Assembly: GCA_009922615.1 (NCBI GenBank)
Contig: RFVF01000021.1
Coordinates: 1-64,000 of the forward strand
Origin: Pseudomonadota bacterium
Lineage (GTDB): Bacteria; Verrucomicrobiota; Verrucomicrobiia; Limisphaerales; SXTU01
Length of the DNA: 64,000 nt
Reading direction: 5' to 3'
In this document: positions 28,777 through 39,228 of the stretch, one piece after another
Layout: each line of letters begins with the position of its first letter
Position numbering within the stretch: the first letter of the stretch is position 1
Made by a program: the position numbers and the translations under genes
The notes under the pieces: generated by a model
Told to the model about the DNA's origin: nothing
The model's input: the letters and a program-made list of their open reading frames with translations, nothing else
Database searches by the model: none

Positions 28777-30406
28777 TCCTGTTCTGCTCCGCGAGGTGAA
28801 GAGCGCATTGCGTTCGCCGCTGGCGCTGGCCCTGGCCGCGCTCTACCTCGGCGTGCTGGCCACGCTCGTGTGGTGGATGTGGCCGCAGGAGGGGGTTTAC
28901 TCGGCTACGGCGCGGGCCTCTCGCTCGCTGCTGCTGGTCTGCGGCGTCGCGCAACTGCTGCTGGTAATTCTCTACGCGCCGGCGTTTGCGGCGACGGCCA
29001 TCACCTCGGAGCGGGAGCACAACACCTACGACCTGTTGTTTGCCACGTTGCTGCGGCCCTGGGAAATTGTCGCGGGCAAGCTCTGCTCGTCCATCAGCGT
29101 GCTGCTGCTTTTCGTGCTGCTGTCGGTGCCGATCTTCGCGGCGTGCTTCTTCCTTGGCGCGGTTTCGATCCGTGAGGCGGCGGCGATCTATCTCATCACG
29201 GCGGCAAGCAGCGTGATTTTCGGGCTGCTTGGGCTGTCAGTCAGCGCGGTGGCGCGGAATTCGCACCTCGCGCTAGTGGTCACCTATGTGCTGTTGCTGC
29301 TGTTCACCGCCGGCCCGTGGGTGCCGGGGTTGTTGCTCGAACAAAAAATCTGGGCGGCGCAGTTCATCCAGCACGCGCGTGCCTTCAGTCCGCTCGGCGC
29401 AATGGCCTCGGTGATTCTGCCGGCGTTCGAGCCGGCCGGAGCCTGGCGAGCCTATCTGATTTATTGTGCGGTCGCTTCCATGATCATGGTGGGATTTCTG
29501 GTTCTGCGGGTGCGTGGTGGTAGCCGACGGGACGCCGCGCGCACTTCGGGGACACTACAAGGCACGGAGGAACTGTCCCGGCGGCGGCTGAGTTTTCCCT
29601 TTTATCTCGTGGACCCGATGCGCCGGCGGCAGTGCATTCCCGACTGGTTGAACCCGATGTTTGCGAAGGAGCTGCGCAGCCGTGCGTTCGGCGGCGGTCA
29701 GTGGATTTTCCGCATCGCCGCTGCGTGCTTCGGGCTGTCCATGCTCATGATGATTGGCGCGGTGGGCAACCTCGTGGGCCCGACGCCGAATCTCATCCGC
29801 TCCGTGGCGCTGGTGTTTCAACTGGGGTTGATCGTGTTGATTGTGCCCTCACTCACGGCCGGGGCGATCACGCAGGAACGCGAGCGAGGGAACCTTGAAC
29901 TGCTGCGGATGTCGCGGCTCGGAGCGTTTTCCTTTCTTGTCGGGAAGGTCGGCGTCGCGCTGCTCTTCGTGGCTTTCCTGCTCCTCGGGACAGCGCCGGG
30001 TTGGTTTGCCATCCACTACCTCGAGATCAACACGCTGCGCGAAATCCTCCACGCGTGGGCGGTCATCGGCACGACGACGCTCTTCGCGCTGTCCGCTGGC
30101 CTGTGCGCGTCTGCGCTGGCCCCGCGCACGCCGGTGGCGACGGCGCTGGCTTACGCCGTCACGTTTCTCGTGGCGATCGCCACGCTGCTGCCGCTGTTGA
30201 CGGCGGACCAGCTTTCGTTACGGCTGCGCGAGATGATCTTGGTGATGAACCCGTTTGCCTCCACTTTGCAGGTGCTTACGCGCGGCGTGTTCGATGACCT
30301 CGGTGTGCTTTGGCAACGCCACGCCGCGATGTCACTGGGAGCGTCCGGCTTATTTCTAATCGTTGCGTTCACCCGCCTACGCTGGCTGCTGGCACCGCAA
30401 AGATGA
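28760..30406 (+). CDS. ABC-2 type transporter permease
   Basis: 548 aa polytopic; TSEREHNTYDLLFATLLRPWEIVAGKL and TQERERGNLELLRMSRL motifs. Confidence 0.92.
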
Positions 30407-31875
30407 AATCGTCCAACTTCATGTGCCGCGCGGCGAGCTGGCTGGCGATCGCCTCGCTGGGGATGTCGCTCAATGCGGCGACTCAACCGGGTGCCGCAAC
30501 GAATCAAGCCTGGGAGCCGCTCATCGTGCATCCGGTCAAGGATGCGGCCACGGTCGAAATGCTTCGCGCGGCGCTCAAGGAACCAGACCCGGTTGTTCGC
30601 GAGCGAGCGCTCGAAGCACTCGCCATCATCCGCGACGGCGCGCAGCCACGTCGCGCGCCGACGCTGACGCCAACCAATTTGCCGGAAGCGCTGCGCGGCA
30701 CCAACACGCTCGCGGTGATTCACGCGCTTCGTGGTCTGGATGCGGATACCGCGCGTCGGGAAGCCAGCACGCTGATCGCGCTGCTCCGCCGACCCGAAGC
30801 CGTGGTGCAAGAGGAGGCAGCACGCGCGATTCAACGAGGCCAGATTGTTGCCGCAGGCAGCGATCTGTTCGTCCGTTTGAACGACCCGGACGAAGGACTG
30901 CGTCTGGCGGCGTGCGAAGCGCTGGCTTCAATGGTCGATCGGGTTCCGCGTCCCGAGCTGCTGGCCGGTATGGTGCGGCGGTTGGAGACGGATCCGAGTT
31001 CACAGGTGCGCCAAGTGGCGGGGCTTGCACTGGCGGCACTGCACGACGCACCGTCGCGTGATGCGTTGGTGCGCCTGCTGAAGCATGACCGTGGGGTGAC
31101 ACGCGCGTCGGCCGCCGCTGCCCTCGGTGCGTGGGGCGATTCGGAACTGGCCGGGACATTGCATCCGTTGCTGGGCGATCCGGCGGACTTGGTGGCGAGA
31201 AATGCGGCGCACGCGCTTGGGCAGTTGCGGAATCCTGCCTCCAAAGCACCGTTGATTGCCGCCTTCAAGACGCGCAGCTCCGTGGTGCTGGAACGCGCGG
31301 CGTGGGCGCTCGGTGAATTTAAGAGCACCGAGGCCGTGCCGGCGATGATCGCGCAACTCGGAACGACGGACGAGGTGTTCAAGGTTTCCCTCGTCCTCGC
31401 GCTCGGCAAAACGGGCGACAAGCAGGCGCTGCCGCCGATGCGACAGGTGCTTCAGCAGATTGTGCTCACGAACAACCTGCCGAGGGCCCGCGAGGCAGCT
31501 TTCGTCGTGCTGACCGAGGCGCGGGACAAGGTGGCCATCCCGCGGGCGATCCAGATGGTCACGACTCCTGTGGTGCCGCCGGTGCCCGGAGCGGGGCCGA
31601 CTTTCGACGAAGACTTTGTTCGGATCGCGGGATTGCGCTATCTCAGCACGGTGGGCGACCGGGCAACCGGAATGGCCTTGCTCGCCAACGACCGATGGTA
31701 TGTGCCGCGAGGGCTACGTGCCGAGCTGGCCGAGACCTTGAGCAAGTTGCTGGGGCAAGCGTATCAGCCCGTCGCCGATGAGGATTACCGCCGGTATTTT
31801 GTCGAAACGACGACGCCGCGTGCCCCGTCCGCGCTGCCGCCGCTGGGAATCGTGCGCGAAACGAGAGGCAAATGA
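30403..31875 (+). CDS. HEAT-repeat protein with signal peptide
   Basis: ORF 30310..31875; start MKSSNFMCRAASWLAIASLGMSLNAA at 30403, overlapping the permease stop (ATGA). Confidence 0.82.
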   Translation: MKSSNFMCRAASWLAIASLGMSLNAATQPGAATNQAWEPLIVHPVKDAATVEMLRAALKEPDPVVRERALEALAIIRDGAQPRRAPTLTPTNLPEALRGTNTLAVIHALRGLDADTARREASTLIALLRRPEAVVQEEAARAIQRGQIVAAGSDLFVRLNDPDEGLRLAACEALASMVDRVPRPELLAGMVRRLETDPSSQVRQVAGLALAALHDAPSRDALVRLLKHDRGVTRASAAAALGAWGDSELAGTLHPLLGDPADLVARNAAHALGQLRNPASKAPLIAAFKTRSSVVLERAAWALGEFKSTEAVPAMIAQLGTTDEVFKVSLVLALGKTGDKQALPPMRQVLQQIVLTNNLPRAREAAFVVLTEARDKVAIPRAIQMVTTPVVPPVPGAGPTFDEDFVRIAGLRYLSTVGDRATGMALLANDRWYVPRGLRAELAETLSKLLGQAYQPVADEDYRRYFVETTTPRAPSALPPLGIVRETRGK

Positions 31876-31916
31876 ACCGCCGACGGTTGTCGCGAGCGCA
31901 AGCTCGGGCACTGGGA

Positions 31917-32474
31917 TCAGGCGCGTTCCATGTATTTACCGGTGCGCGTGTCCACCTTGATCTTTTCGCCGGTCTTGATGAAGAGGGGCACTTGGATCGC
32001 GACGCCGGTCTCGAGGGTGGCGGGCTTCTGCATGTTGTTCGCGCTGTCGCCGCGGATGCCTTCGGGCGCGTCGGCCACGGTGAGAATCACACTGGAGGGA
32101 AGCTCGACGGAAACGGCCTTGTCCTCGACGAAGATCATGGTCACGCCACCGTTCTCGACGAGGTAGTTTTTGCAGTCACCGACGAGTTCGGCGGGAAGGG
32201 TGACGGTCTCGTAGTTTTCCGGATTGGTGAAGACGTAGTCCTCGCCGTCCTTGTAGCTGAACTCCATCTTGGTGGTCATCATGGGGACGACCTCGACTTT
32301 TTCGCCGGAGGCGAAGCGCAGCTCGGAGGTCTTGCCGGTCTTGATGCTGCGCATGCCGATCTGGACGAAAGCGCGGAGGTTGCCCGGCGTGCGGTGGGTG
32401 ACATCGGTTACGACGACAACTTCGCTACCTTGACGGATCGCCATGCCTTTGCGGATTTCGGTTACGTTGGCCAT
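31917..32474 (-). CDS. efp: Elongation factor P
   Basis: 185 aa; KGMAIRQGSEVVVVTDVTHRTPGNLRAFVQIGMRSIKTGK; YKDGEDYVFTNPENYE; C-terminal TGKYMERA. Confidence 0.95.
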   Translation of the reverse strand: MANVTEIRKGMAIRQGSEVVVVTDVTHRTPGNLRAFVQIGMRSIKTGKTSELRFASGEKVEVVPMMTTKMEFSYKDGEDYVFTNPENYETVTLPAELVGDCKNYLVENGGVTMIFVEDKAVSVELPSSVILTVADAPEGIRGDSANNMQKPATLETGVAIQVPLFIKTGEKIKVDTRTGKYMERA

Positions 32475-32560
32475 AAAGAGTCTGGATTCGGACGTTGTTC
32501 CGTCGGCACTTCGGCCTAAGCGGAAGCGGGAAGCTAGCCAAGCGAAGTTTCATTGCAAGC

Positions 32561-33364
32561 ATGGATTTGTCGTTTGTCGTCGATTCAAACCCGGATTTTT
32601 TCTCGCCCGGCCTCCGCTCGTCCGCCAATGTCCCGGCCCGGCGAATGATTATCCACCAGCTGATATACGGCTTCCTGAAGGCGAAGGGCGGCAGTCCGGA
32701 ATTTTACCAACTCCAAGCGCGCGACGCCATCGGCTGGATGCAGCGGAACGGGGTGAAGTTTTCGCCGACGACTACCGTGCTCGATCTCGGCTGCGGCTTT
32801 GGCGACGTGGGCGGCGAAGTCGCGAAGACCGGCGCGCAAGTCACCTTGTCCGACGACGACAGCTACGTGTTGCCGGAAAACGCGCATCTGCCATTCAAGA
32901 AGTTCAACATCGACCGTGACGACTTCGCCACGCTCGGCCAATACGACTTGGTCATCTGCTCCAACGTCCTCGAGCACCTTCCGCGTCCCGACCGCCTGCT
33001 CGCCGCGCTGCCGCTGCTCATCAGGCCCGGCGGGCGTTGCTACTTGAGTTGGACCAACTGGCTCTCGCCGTGGGGCGGGCACGAGTTCTCGCCGTTCCAC
33101 TACCTCGGCGTGGAGCGCGGCGTGCGCGTGTGGGAGCGCGTGACCGGCAAGACGCGGATGCACACACCGGGGCAAAACCTCTTCTACACCTCCATCGGCC
33201 AGACCTTGCGCACGCTGCGCGCGAACCCCGCGCTCCGCATTGAACGCCTCGCGCCGCGCTACTACCCGGAGTTCGCCTTTCTGGTGCATCTGCCGGTTGT
33301 GCGGGAGTTTCTCACTTGGAATTGCGCCATGCTCCTCGCGCCCGCAGGCAAAGGCGGCTCCTGA
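32561..33364 (+). CDS. SAM-dependent methyltransferase
   Basis: TTVLDLGCGFGDVGGEVAKTGAQVTLSD; YDLVICSNVLEHLPRPDRLLAALPLLIRPGGRCYLSWTN; start MDLSFVV at 32561. Confidence 0.88.
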   Translation: MDLSFVVDSNPDFFSPGLRSSANVPARRMIIHQLIYGFLKAKGGSPEFYQLQARDAIGWMQRNGVKFSPTTTVLDLGCGFGDVGGEVAKTGAQVTLSDDDSYVLPENAHLPFKKFNIDRDDFATLGQYDLVICSNVLEHLPRPDRLLAALPLLIRPGGRCYLSWTNWLSPWGGHEFSPFHYLGVERGVRVWERVTGKTRMHTPGQNLFYTSIGQTLRTLRANPALRIERLAPRYYPEFAFLVHLPVVREFLTWNCAMLLAPAGKGGS

Positions 33365-33412
33365 ATCGCGGCCCTTGAATCGCAGTCCTAACTCGCCTTA
33401 ACTGACCGCACC

Positions 33413-33718
33413 GTGACCAGCGGAAACGAATCGCCCAGCCAGCCGCCCGGGGAATGCCCCAAGCCCGAGCTTTGCGCACTCGACTCCGTCCTGCCCGGCA
33501 TGTCCGTCCGCATCAAGCAGCTCAACGGCTCCTCCGAGGTTACCGCCCGCCTGCGCGAGATGGGCTTCTGCGAAGAGCAACGCATCCGCCTGCTGATGAA
33601 GCACACCAACATCATCTGCCAGGTCTGCAACGCCCGCCTCGGCATCAGCTCCCAGCTCGCCAAGACCATCATGGTCGAGCAAATCCCCGCGCCCGGCACC
33701 AAGCCCAAGTCGACCTGA
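33413..33718 (+). CDS. feoA: FeoA domain protein
   Basis: LDSVLPGMSVRIKQLNGSSEVTARLREMGFCEEQRIRLL; located in the feo cluster. Confidence 0.85.
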   Translation: MTSGNESPSQPPGECPKPELCALDSVLPGMSVRIKQLNGSSEVTARLREMGFCEEQRIRLLMKHTNIICQVCNARLGISSQLAKTIMVEQIPAPGTKPKST

Positions 33719-33800
33719 CCGGCGCAAACCACCGGAAACAAATCGCAAGCCGCCGCAAGCCCGCGCCGTCACCGTCCCATAATCTCAACCCCGCTCCGCC

Positions 33801-34043
33801 ATGCCGGAAAACTCGCCACAACCCCTCACATCCCTCGCCCTCGGTGCCACCGCCAAGGTCGCGGCCATCAACGTCCCGCCCGCCGACAAGTCCCGGCTGA
33901 TGGAGATGGGCCTGCTCGTCGGCACGCAGGTCGAGTTGGTGCGCTTCGCCCCACTTGGCGACCCCGTGGAAATCAAGGTGCGCGGCTACAACCTCACGCT
34001 GCGCAAGCATGAGGCGGAGCTGATTTTGGTGCGAAAGCCATGA
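33801..34043 (+). CDS. feoA: FeoA domain protein (second copy)
   Basis: LTSLALGATAKVAAINVPPADKSRLMEMGLLVGTQVELVRFAPLGDPVEIKVRGYNLTLRKHEAELILV. Confidence 0.92.
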   Translation: MPENSPQPLTSLALGATAKVAAINVPPADKSRLMEMGLLVGTQVELVRFAPLGDPVEIKVRGYNLTLRKHEAELILVRKP

Positions 34044-34912
34044 AGGCAAAGAAGATCGCCATCGCCGGTCTCGCCTTCGCGGCATTGATTGCCTTGGTGG
34101 TGTTTGAACCTTGGGAACCAAGGCACAAAGGCAAAACCTTGCGGGAATGGTTGTCCTTTTACCCGGGGTCGCCTTCAGAGGATGAATTGCGATCGGAAGC
34201 CTTGAAGGCTATGCACGAACGTGCCGTGCCAATATTGAAGCGCCGATTGGAATGGGAGCCGTCTGAGTTTCTTGCTGGGTTAAGCCTCAAGTATCAGAAC
34301 AGAATTCCGCTGATCGTCAGTTACCAACAAGGAATCACCGACCCTCGCAGCCGTGCAGCCCACGATTTGGGGCGGATGGGTGACCTGGCGACCAACGCCA
34401 TCCCGCAGTTGATCGCCTTGACCAACAAGCACGATTTGAATTCGTCGTGGCATTGTAGAGGCGCGGCGGCAGCGGCTCTGGCACTCATACGTCACGATCC
34501 GCTCCCGCCATTGTTCGAGCCGCTCAACCGCACCAACGACATCGACGTGTTTTACCAGCAGGCGATGCTGGTCGGTGCGCTGGGAACAAATGGGCGGCCG
34601 GCGATCCCCCTGTTGCTGAATGCGCTGACGAACACGCATCCAGTGATTCACGCGCACGCGCTCATCGCGCTCGGCATGGTTGGCTCCGAACCTGAGCGGT
34701 GTGTGCTAGCCATACTCCCCTTCATCGCTCCAACCAACGGGCTAGGAGCGCGGCAGAAGGCTGCCTTTGCAATGGCCGCATTCGCGGAGAAATCCGAGTT
34801 AGCCGAGAAGGCATTGTTGACCGCGAAAGGCGACCCTGATCCATACGTCCGGCGTGTCGCGGAAGGAGCCTTAAAACGAGCGCAAAAAAAACAACCTTCC
34901 CCCTCTTCTTGA
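34040..34912 (+). CDS. Membrane-anchored HEAT-repeat protein embedded in the feo operon
   Basis: 290 aa; N-terminal TM; HEAT-like helical repeats; start and stop overlap both neighbouring genes. Confidence 0.8.
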   Translation: MKAKKIAIAGLAFAALIALVVFEPWEPRHKGKTLREWLSFYPGSPSEDELRSEALKAMHERAVPILKRRLEWEPSEFLAGLSLKYQNRIPLIVSYQQGITDPRSRAAHDLGRMGDLATNAIPQLIALTNKHDLNSSWHCRGAAAAALALIRHDPLPPLFEPLNRTNDIDVFYQQAMLVGALGTNGRPAIPLLLNALTNTHPVIHAHALIALGMVGSEPERCVLAILPFIAPTNGLGARQKAAFAMAAFAEKSELAEKALLTAKGDPDPYVRRVAEGALKRAQKKQPSPSS

Positions 34913-37221
34913 TGTCGGCTTCGCCTCAACTCTTCGTCGCCCTGACCGGCAACCCGAACTGCGGCAAGACCACGCTGTTCAACGCGCTGACCGGCTTGCG
35001 CGCCAAGGTCGGCAACTACGCGGGCGTCACCGTCGAGCGCAAGGAAGGTGCGCTCAAGGGCGCGGACGGCATCACCATCCTCGACTTGCCCGGCACTTAC
35101 AGCCTCAGCCCCAAGTCGCTCGATGAGGAGGTCTCGCGCGACATCCTCTACCACCGGCTCGCCGACGTGCCTGCGCCGTCGCTGGTCGTGGTGGTCGTGG
35201 ACGCCTCGAATCTGGAGCGCAACCTCTACTACGCCACGCAGGTCATCGAGCTGGGCTACCCGACGATTCTCGCGCTGAACATGACCGACGTGGCCGAGCA
35301 GAACGGCCACACCGTCAACGCCGCCGCGCTGGCGAAGGAACTCGGCGTGCCTGTCCTCCCACTGGTCGCGAGCGAGGGCGAAGGCGTCGCCGCGCTGACG
35401 AAAGAAATCACCGCGACGCTGGGCCGCCCGCGCGCTACGACTGGGGCAGCCGGGACGGTTGCCCCACTATTCGCTGCTTCGTCTGCCGCGTTTGCCAGTG
35501 AGCTATCCACCCTCGCCGCCGCTTTGGTCAAAGCCTTCCCGCAGCGCTGGACTTCGCCGCAGGCCGAGGCGCTCTTGTTGTTGTCGGATGAGAAGGCACT
35601 CGCTAGTGGCGCGGCGCATTACCCCGCCGAGCTTTCCGCCGCCGTCACCGCCGCCCGTGCCCGGCTCGAAGCCCTCGGCGTGGACTGGCGCACCGCCGCC
35701 ATCGAGGCCCGCTACGCCCGGATCGCGGACATCATCGCCGCGAGCGTCACTGAGGTGGCCTTGACGCACGAGACCTCGAGCGACCGGCTCGATCGGATCT
35801 TCACGCACAAGTTCTGGGGCATCGCCATCTTCGTCGGGCTGATGGCGCTGATGTTTCAGAGCATCTTCACCTTCGCGAAGATTCCCATGGACTTCCTGTC
35901 GGGCACGCTTGACAGCTTCGGTGGCTGGGTCGGCGGCCTCATGGCTCCCGGCGACCTCAACGACCTGCTCGTCAACGGCGTTATAAAGGGTGTCGGCGCA
36001 GTTGTAGTCTTCCTGCCGCAGATTCTGCTGCTCTTCCTGTTCATCAGCCTTCTGGAAGACACCGGCTACATGGCGCGCGCGGCCTTCCTCATGGACCGCC
36101 TGATGAGCAAGGTCGGCCTGCACGGCAAGAGCTTCATCCCGATGCTGAGTTCCTACGCCTGCGCCATTCCCGGCATCATGGCCACGCGCACCATCGAGAC
36201 GCCGAAGGACCGGCTCGTGACCATCCTCGTCGCGCCGCTGATGAGCTGCTCCGCGCGGCTGCCGGTGTATGCTGTGCTCATCGCGGCGTGCGTGCCGGAG
36301 CGGAAGCTCGGCGGCGTGGTGGGACTCCAAGGTTTGACCCTGCTCGCGATGTATCTGCTCGGCACGGTGATGGCGCTGGTAATGGCGTGGGTGTTCAAGA
36401 AGACGCTGCTCAAGGGCGAGACGCCGATGCTCATCATGGAGCTGCCACCCTACAAGCGTCCAGTGGCCACGACCATCCTGCGTCACATGTGGGACCGCTC
36501 GAAGCTCTTCCTCCGCCGCGCCGGCACGGTGATTCTGGGCATCAACATCGTGCTGTGGTTTTTGGCGACGTATCCGAAGGACAGAGACATGCTCATCAAG
36601 TTCGCCGACAGGCAGGATGAAGTTGCGCAGTCCATTCTCAAGCGGGCAAAGGACACAAACGAGGTGACGGAGGTCAGGGCGGAGATAGCGAAGCATTCTC
36701 TAGGGCAACCGACCGCCACAACCAACACCCTAGCCAAGGAACTGCGTGAGAAGCTCGAAGACTTAAGTAAGGAAGAACAAGGCGCAAAACTCCGCCACTC
36801 CTTCGCCGGCCGGCTTGGTCACTTGATTGAACCCGCCATCGCGCCGCTGGGCTTCGACTGGAAGATGGGTATCGGCATCGTAGCCAGCTTCGCGGCGCGC
36901 GAGGTCTTCGTGAGCACCATGTCCGTGGTCTATAACGTCGGCGAGACCGACACCAAGGACACCGCCGCGACCACGAGCCTCGCCAAGGTCATGCAGGACG
37001 AGAAGCGCGACGACGGCACGCCCGCTTACTCGCCGCTGGTGGGCGTGACGCTGATGGTCTTCTACGTCTTCGCGCTGCAATGTGTCAGCACCATCGCCGT
37101 CGTTCGCCGCGAGACAAATTCTTGGAAGTGGCCGCTCTTCCAGTTCCTCTACATGGGTGCGCTCGCGTGGGGGATGGCTTTTCTGACGTATCAAGGCGGC
37201 AAGCTGGTGGGGTTGGGATGA
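34909..37221 (+). CDS. feoB: Ferrous iron transport protein B
   Basis: VALTGNPNCGKTTLFNALTGLRAKVGNYAGVTVERKEG; DLPGTYSLSP; polytopic C-terminal half. Confidence 0.97.
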   Translation: MMSASPQLFVALTGNPNCGKTTLFNALTGLRAKVGNYAGVTVERKEGALKGADGITILDLPGTYSLSPKSLDEEVSRDILYHRLADVPAPSLVVVVVDASNLERNLYYATQVIELGYPTILALNMTDVAEQNGHTVNAAALAKELGVPVLPLVASEGEGVAALTKEITATLGRPRATTGAAGTVAPLFAASSAAFASELSTLAAALVKAFPQRWTSPQAEALLLLSDEKALASGAAHYPAELSAAVTAARARLEALGVDWRTAAIEARYARIADIIAASVTEVALTHETSSDRLDRIFTHKFWGIAIFVGLMALMFQSIFTFAKIPMDFLSGTLDSFGGWVGGLMAPGDLNDLLVNGVIKGVGAVVVFLPQILLLFLFISLLEDTGYMARAAFLMDRLMSKVGLHGKSFIPMLSSYACAIPGIMATRTIETPKDRLVTILVAPLMSCSARLPVYAVLIAACVPERKLGGVVGLQGLTLLAMYLLGTVMALVMAWVFKKTLLKGETPMLIMELPPYKRPVATTILRHMWDRSKLFLRRAGTVILGINIVLWFLATYPKDRDMLIKFADRQDEVAQSILKRAKDTNEVTEVRAEIAKHSLGQPTATTNTLAKELREKLEDLSKEEQGAKLRHSFAGRLGHLIEPAIAPLGFDWKMGIGIVASFAAREVFVSTMSVVYNVGETDTKDTAATTSLAKVMQDEKRDDGTPAYSPLVGVTLMVFYVFALQCVSTIAVVRRETNSWKWPLFQFLYMGALAWGMAFLTYQGGKLVGLG

Positions 37222-37335
37222 GGTCGCACTTTAGCAGTGGTCTGTGACCTCCGTCCGGCGCTCACACAGAACCGCCGGAGGACGTCGGTTCTGATTGCCT
37301 CGCATTGCCTTTGTCATTCATTCTTCGCGACGTTC

Positions 37336-38307
37336 ATGAGCCACCTCGCCCACGCCCGTCGCGTCTTTGACATCGAGCTCGCTGCGCTCCGCGCCGTTCG
37401 CGCGCAGCTCGACGATGCCTTTGATCGCGCGGTCGAACTCACCGTCGAGACACTCAAGCGGCGGGGCAAGCTCGTCATCGTCGGCATCGGCAAGTCCGGC
37501 AATATCGGCGCGAAGCTCGCCGCCACGCTCACTAGCACCGGTTCCACCAGCGTCGTCCTGAGCAGCGTGGACGCGCTCCACGGCGACCTCGGCATTGTCA
37601 ACGACGGCGATCTTGTGCTGGCCTTGAGCTACTCCGGCGAGTCGGAGGAACTGGTCAACTTGCTTCCCGCGCTCAAGCGCTTCGCCGTGAAGCTCGTCGC
37701 GTTCACCGGCAATCCCAAGTCCACCATCGCGCGCCACAGCGACGTGGTGCTCAACGTCCGCGTGCCGAAGGAGGCCTGCCCGTTCAATCTCGCACCCACC
37801 GCCAGCACTACCGCGATGCTCGTCATGGGCGACGCGCTCGCGATGGCCGTGCTGGAGGCGCGCGGCTTCACGCAAAAGGACTTTGCCCGCTATCATCCGT
37901 CTGGCGCGATCGGCCGCGCGCTGCTCGTGCAGGTGCGCGACATCATGCGCACCGGCGAGCGCAATGCCGTCGCCCCGCAGACGTTGGCGGTTCGCGAAGC
38001 GCTCATGGTGATGACCAAGGCGAAGTCCGGCAGCCTCGCCGTCGTGGACCGGCGCGGGAAGCTCGTGGGCGTCTTCACCGACGGCGACTTCCGGCGCCGC
38101 ATGAGCACGGACAACGACCTGCTCACGAGTCCGCTGGCCGAGGTGATGACGCGCAATCCGATTTGCATCCGCGATGAAGCGCTGGCCGCCGAGGCGTTGA
38201 AGATTTTCAACGAGCGGAACATTGACGATCTCATCGTGGTGAATGCGAAACGTGAGCCGGTGGGCCTCGTGGACTCGCAAGACCTGCCGAAGCTGAAGCT
38301 GATGTAG
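37336..38307 (+). CDS. KpsF/GutQ family arabinose-5-phosphate isomerase (SIS plus CBS)
   Basis: GIGKSGNIGAKLAATLTSTGSTSVVLSSVDALHGDLGIV; CBS pair; ATG 37336. Confidence 0.93.
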   Translation: MSHLAHARRVFDIELAALRAVRAQLDDAFDRAVELTVETLKRRGKLVIVGIGKSGNIGAKLAATLTSTGSTSVVLSSVDALHGDLGIVNDGDLVLALSYSGESEELVNLLPALKRFAVKLVAFTGNPKSTIARHSDVVLNVRVPKEACPFNLAPTASTTAMLVMGDALAMAVLEARGFTQKDFARYHPSGAIGRALLVQVRDIMRTGERNAVAPQTLAVREALMVMTKAKSGSLAVVDRRGKLVGVFTDGDFRRRMSTDNDLLTSPLAEVMTRNPICIRDEALAAEALKIFNERNIDDLIVVNAKREPVGLVDSQDLPKLKLM

Positions 38308-38435
38308 AGAGGCAGGCATGCCACTCATACAAGGGCGAAGGGCCGCTTATACTTTTGCCGGTGCGTTGACGGTTGCTTCGCCGCGGCGCTTAATCTGCGC
38401 CCGTTGGTAAAGCGGCTGTGTCAGCCGTCCCTGCA

Positions 38436-39227
38436 ATGAACATCGTTGACCGCATCTGGAATTCCTCCCTCGGGAAGAAATACCTCATGGCCCTGACCGG
38501 TGGGGCTCTGTTCGTGTTTCTCATCGGGCATCTCGTGGGCAATCTGCAAGTGTTCGGCCCGCCGGACCTCATCAACGGCTACGCGCACTTCCTGAAGAGC
38601 AAGCCCGGCCTGCTCTGGGGCGCGCGGCTCGGCCTCCTCGCGTGCGTGGCGTTGCACATCGCCTCCGCCGTGACGCTGGCGCAGCTCAACGCGGCGGCCC
38701 GCCCGCAGCCTTACGCGACCAAGGGCGCTTATGGCGCGAGCAAGGCGTCGCAATACATGCTGCCCACGGGCGTCGTCATCGCGGCCTTCGTTGTCTATCA
38801 CCTCGCACACTTCACGGTGCTGCTGCCGGGTGTGAACGGCGTCGGCGATTTCACAAAATTGAAAACGGTTTTGCACGGCGAGGAGATTCCCGATGTCTAC
38901 GCGATGATGGTGCTGGGACTGCAAGTGCCTTGGGTTTGCGTGTTCTACCTCATCGCCCAAGCGCTGCTCTTCACGCACCTCGGACACGGACTGGCGGCGA
39001 TGTTCCAGTCGCTCGGCTTCCGCGATCATGTGTGGTGGCCGCGCATCCAGTGCTTCGCCAAGGCGGCTAGCATCGCGCTGCTCATCGGCTACAGCATCAT
39101 TCCCGTGGCGATTTGCCTGCGAGTGGTCGGCAGCGACTACGTGGAGCGGAAGAAATACGACTTGAAGGCCGCCAATTCGCAGCCTGCGCCCGCGCTTGTC
39201 GCGGTGCAGGGAAAGGAGGCCAAGTAA
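38436..39227 (+). CDS. sdhC: Succinate dehydrogenase cytochrome b subunit
   Basis: [40 protein letters not shown]; followed by sdhA and sdhB. Confidence 0.92.
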   Translation: MNIVDRIWNSSLGKKYLMALTGGALFVFLIGHLVGNLQVFGPPDLINGYAHFLKSKPGLLWGARLGLLACVALHIASAVTLAQLNAAARPQPYATKGAYGASKASQYMLPTGVVIAAFVVYHLAHFTVLLPGVNGVGDFTKLKTVLHGEEIPDVYAMMVLGLQVPWVCVFYLIAQALLFTHLGHGLAAMFQSLGFRDHVWWPRIQCFAKAASIALLIGYSIIPVAICLRVVGSDYVERKKYDLKAANSQPAPALVAVQGKEAK

Positions 39228-39228
39228 C

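Noticed and set aside
31880-31910. GCGAGCGCAAGCTCG hairpin between convergent HEAT and efp genes
   Set aside because: Short stem and no T tract; cannot be called a terminator with confidence
35503-36696. 397-aa ORF on - strand
   Set aside because: Antisense to feoB
38403-38438. Possible upstream ORF TTG...CAATGA overlapping the sdhC start
   Set aside because: Weak TTG start, no coding signal; the overlap is easily chance
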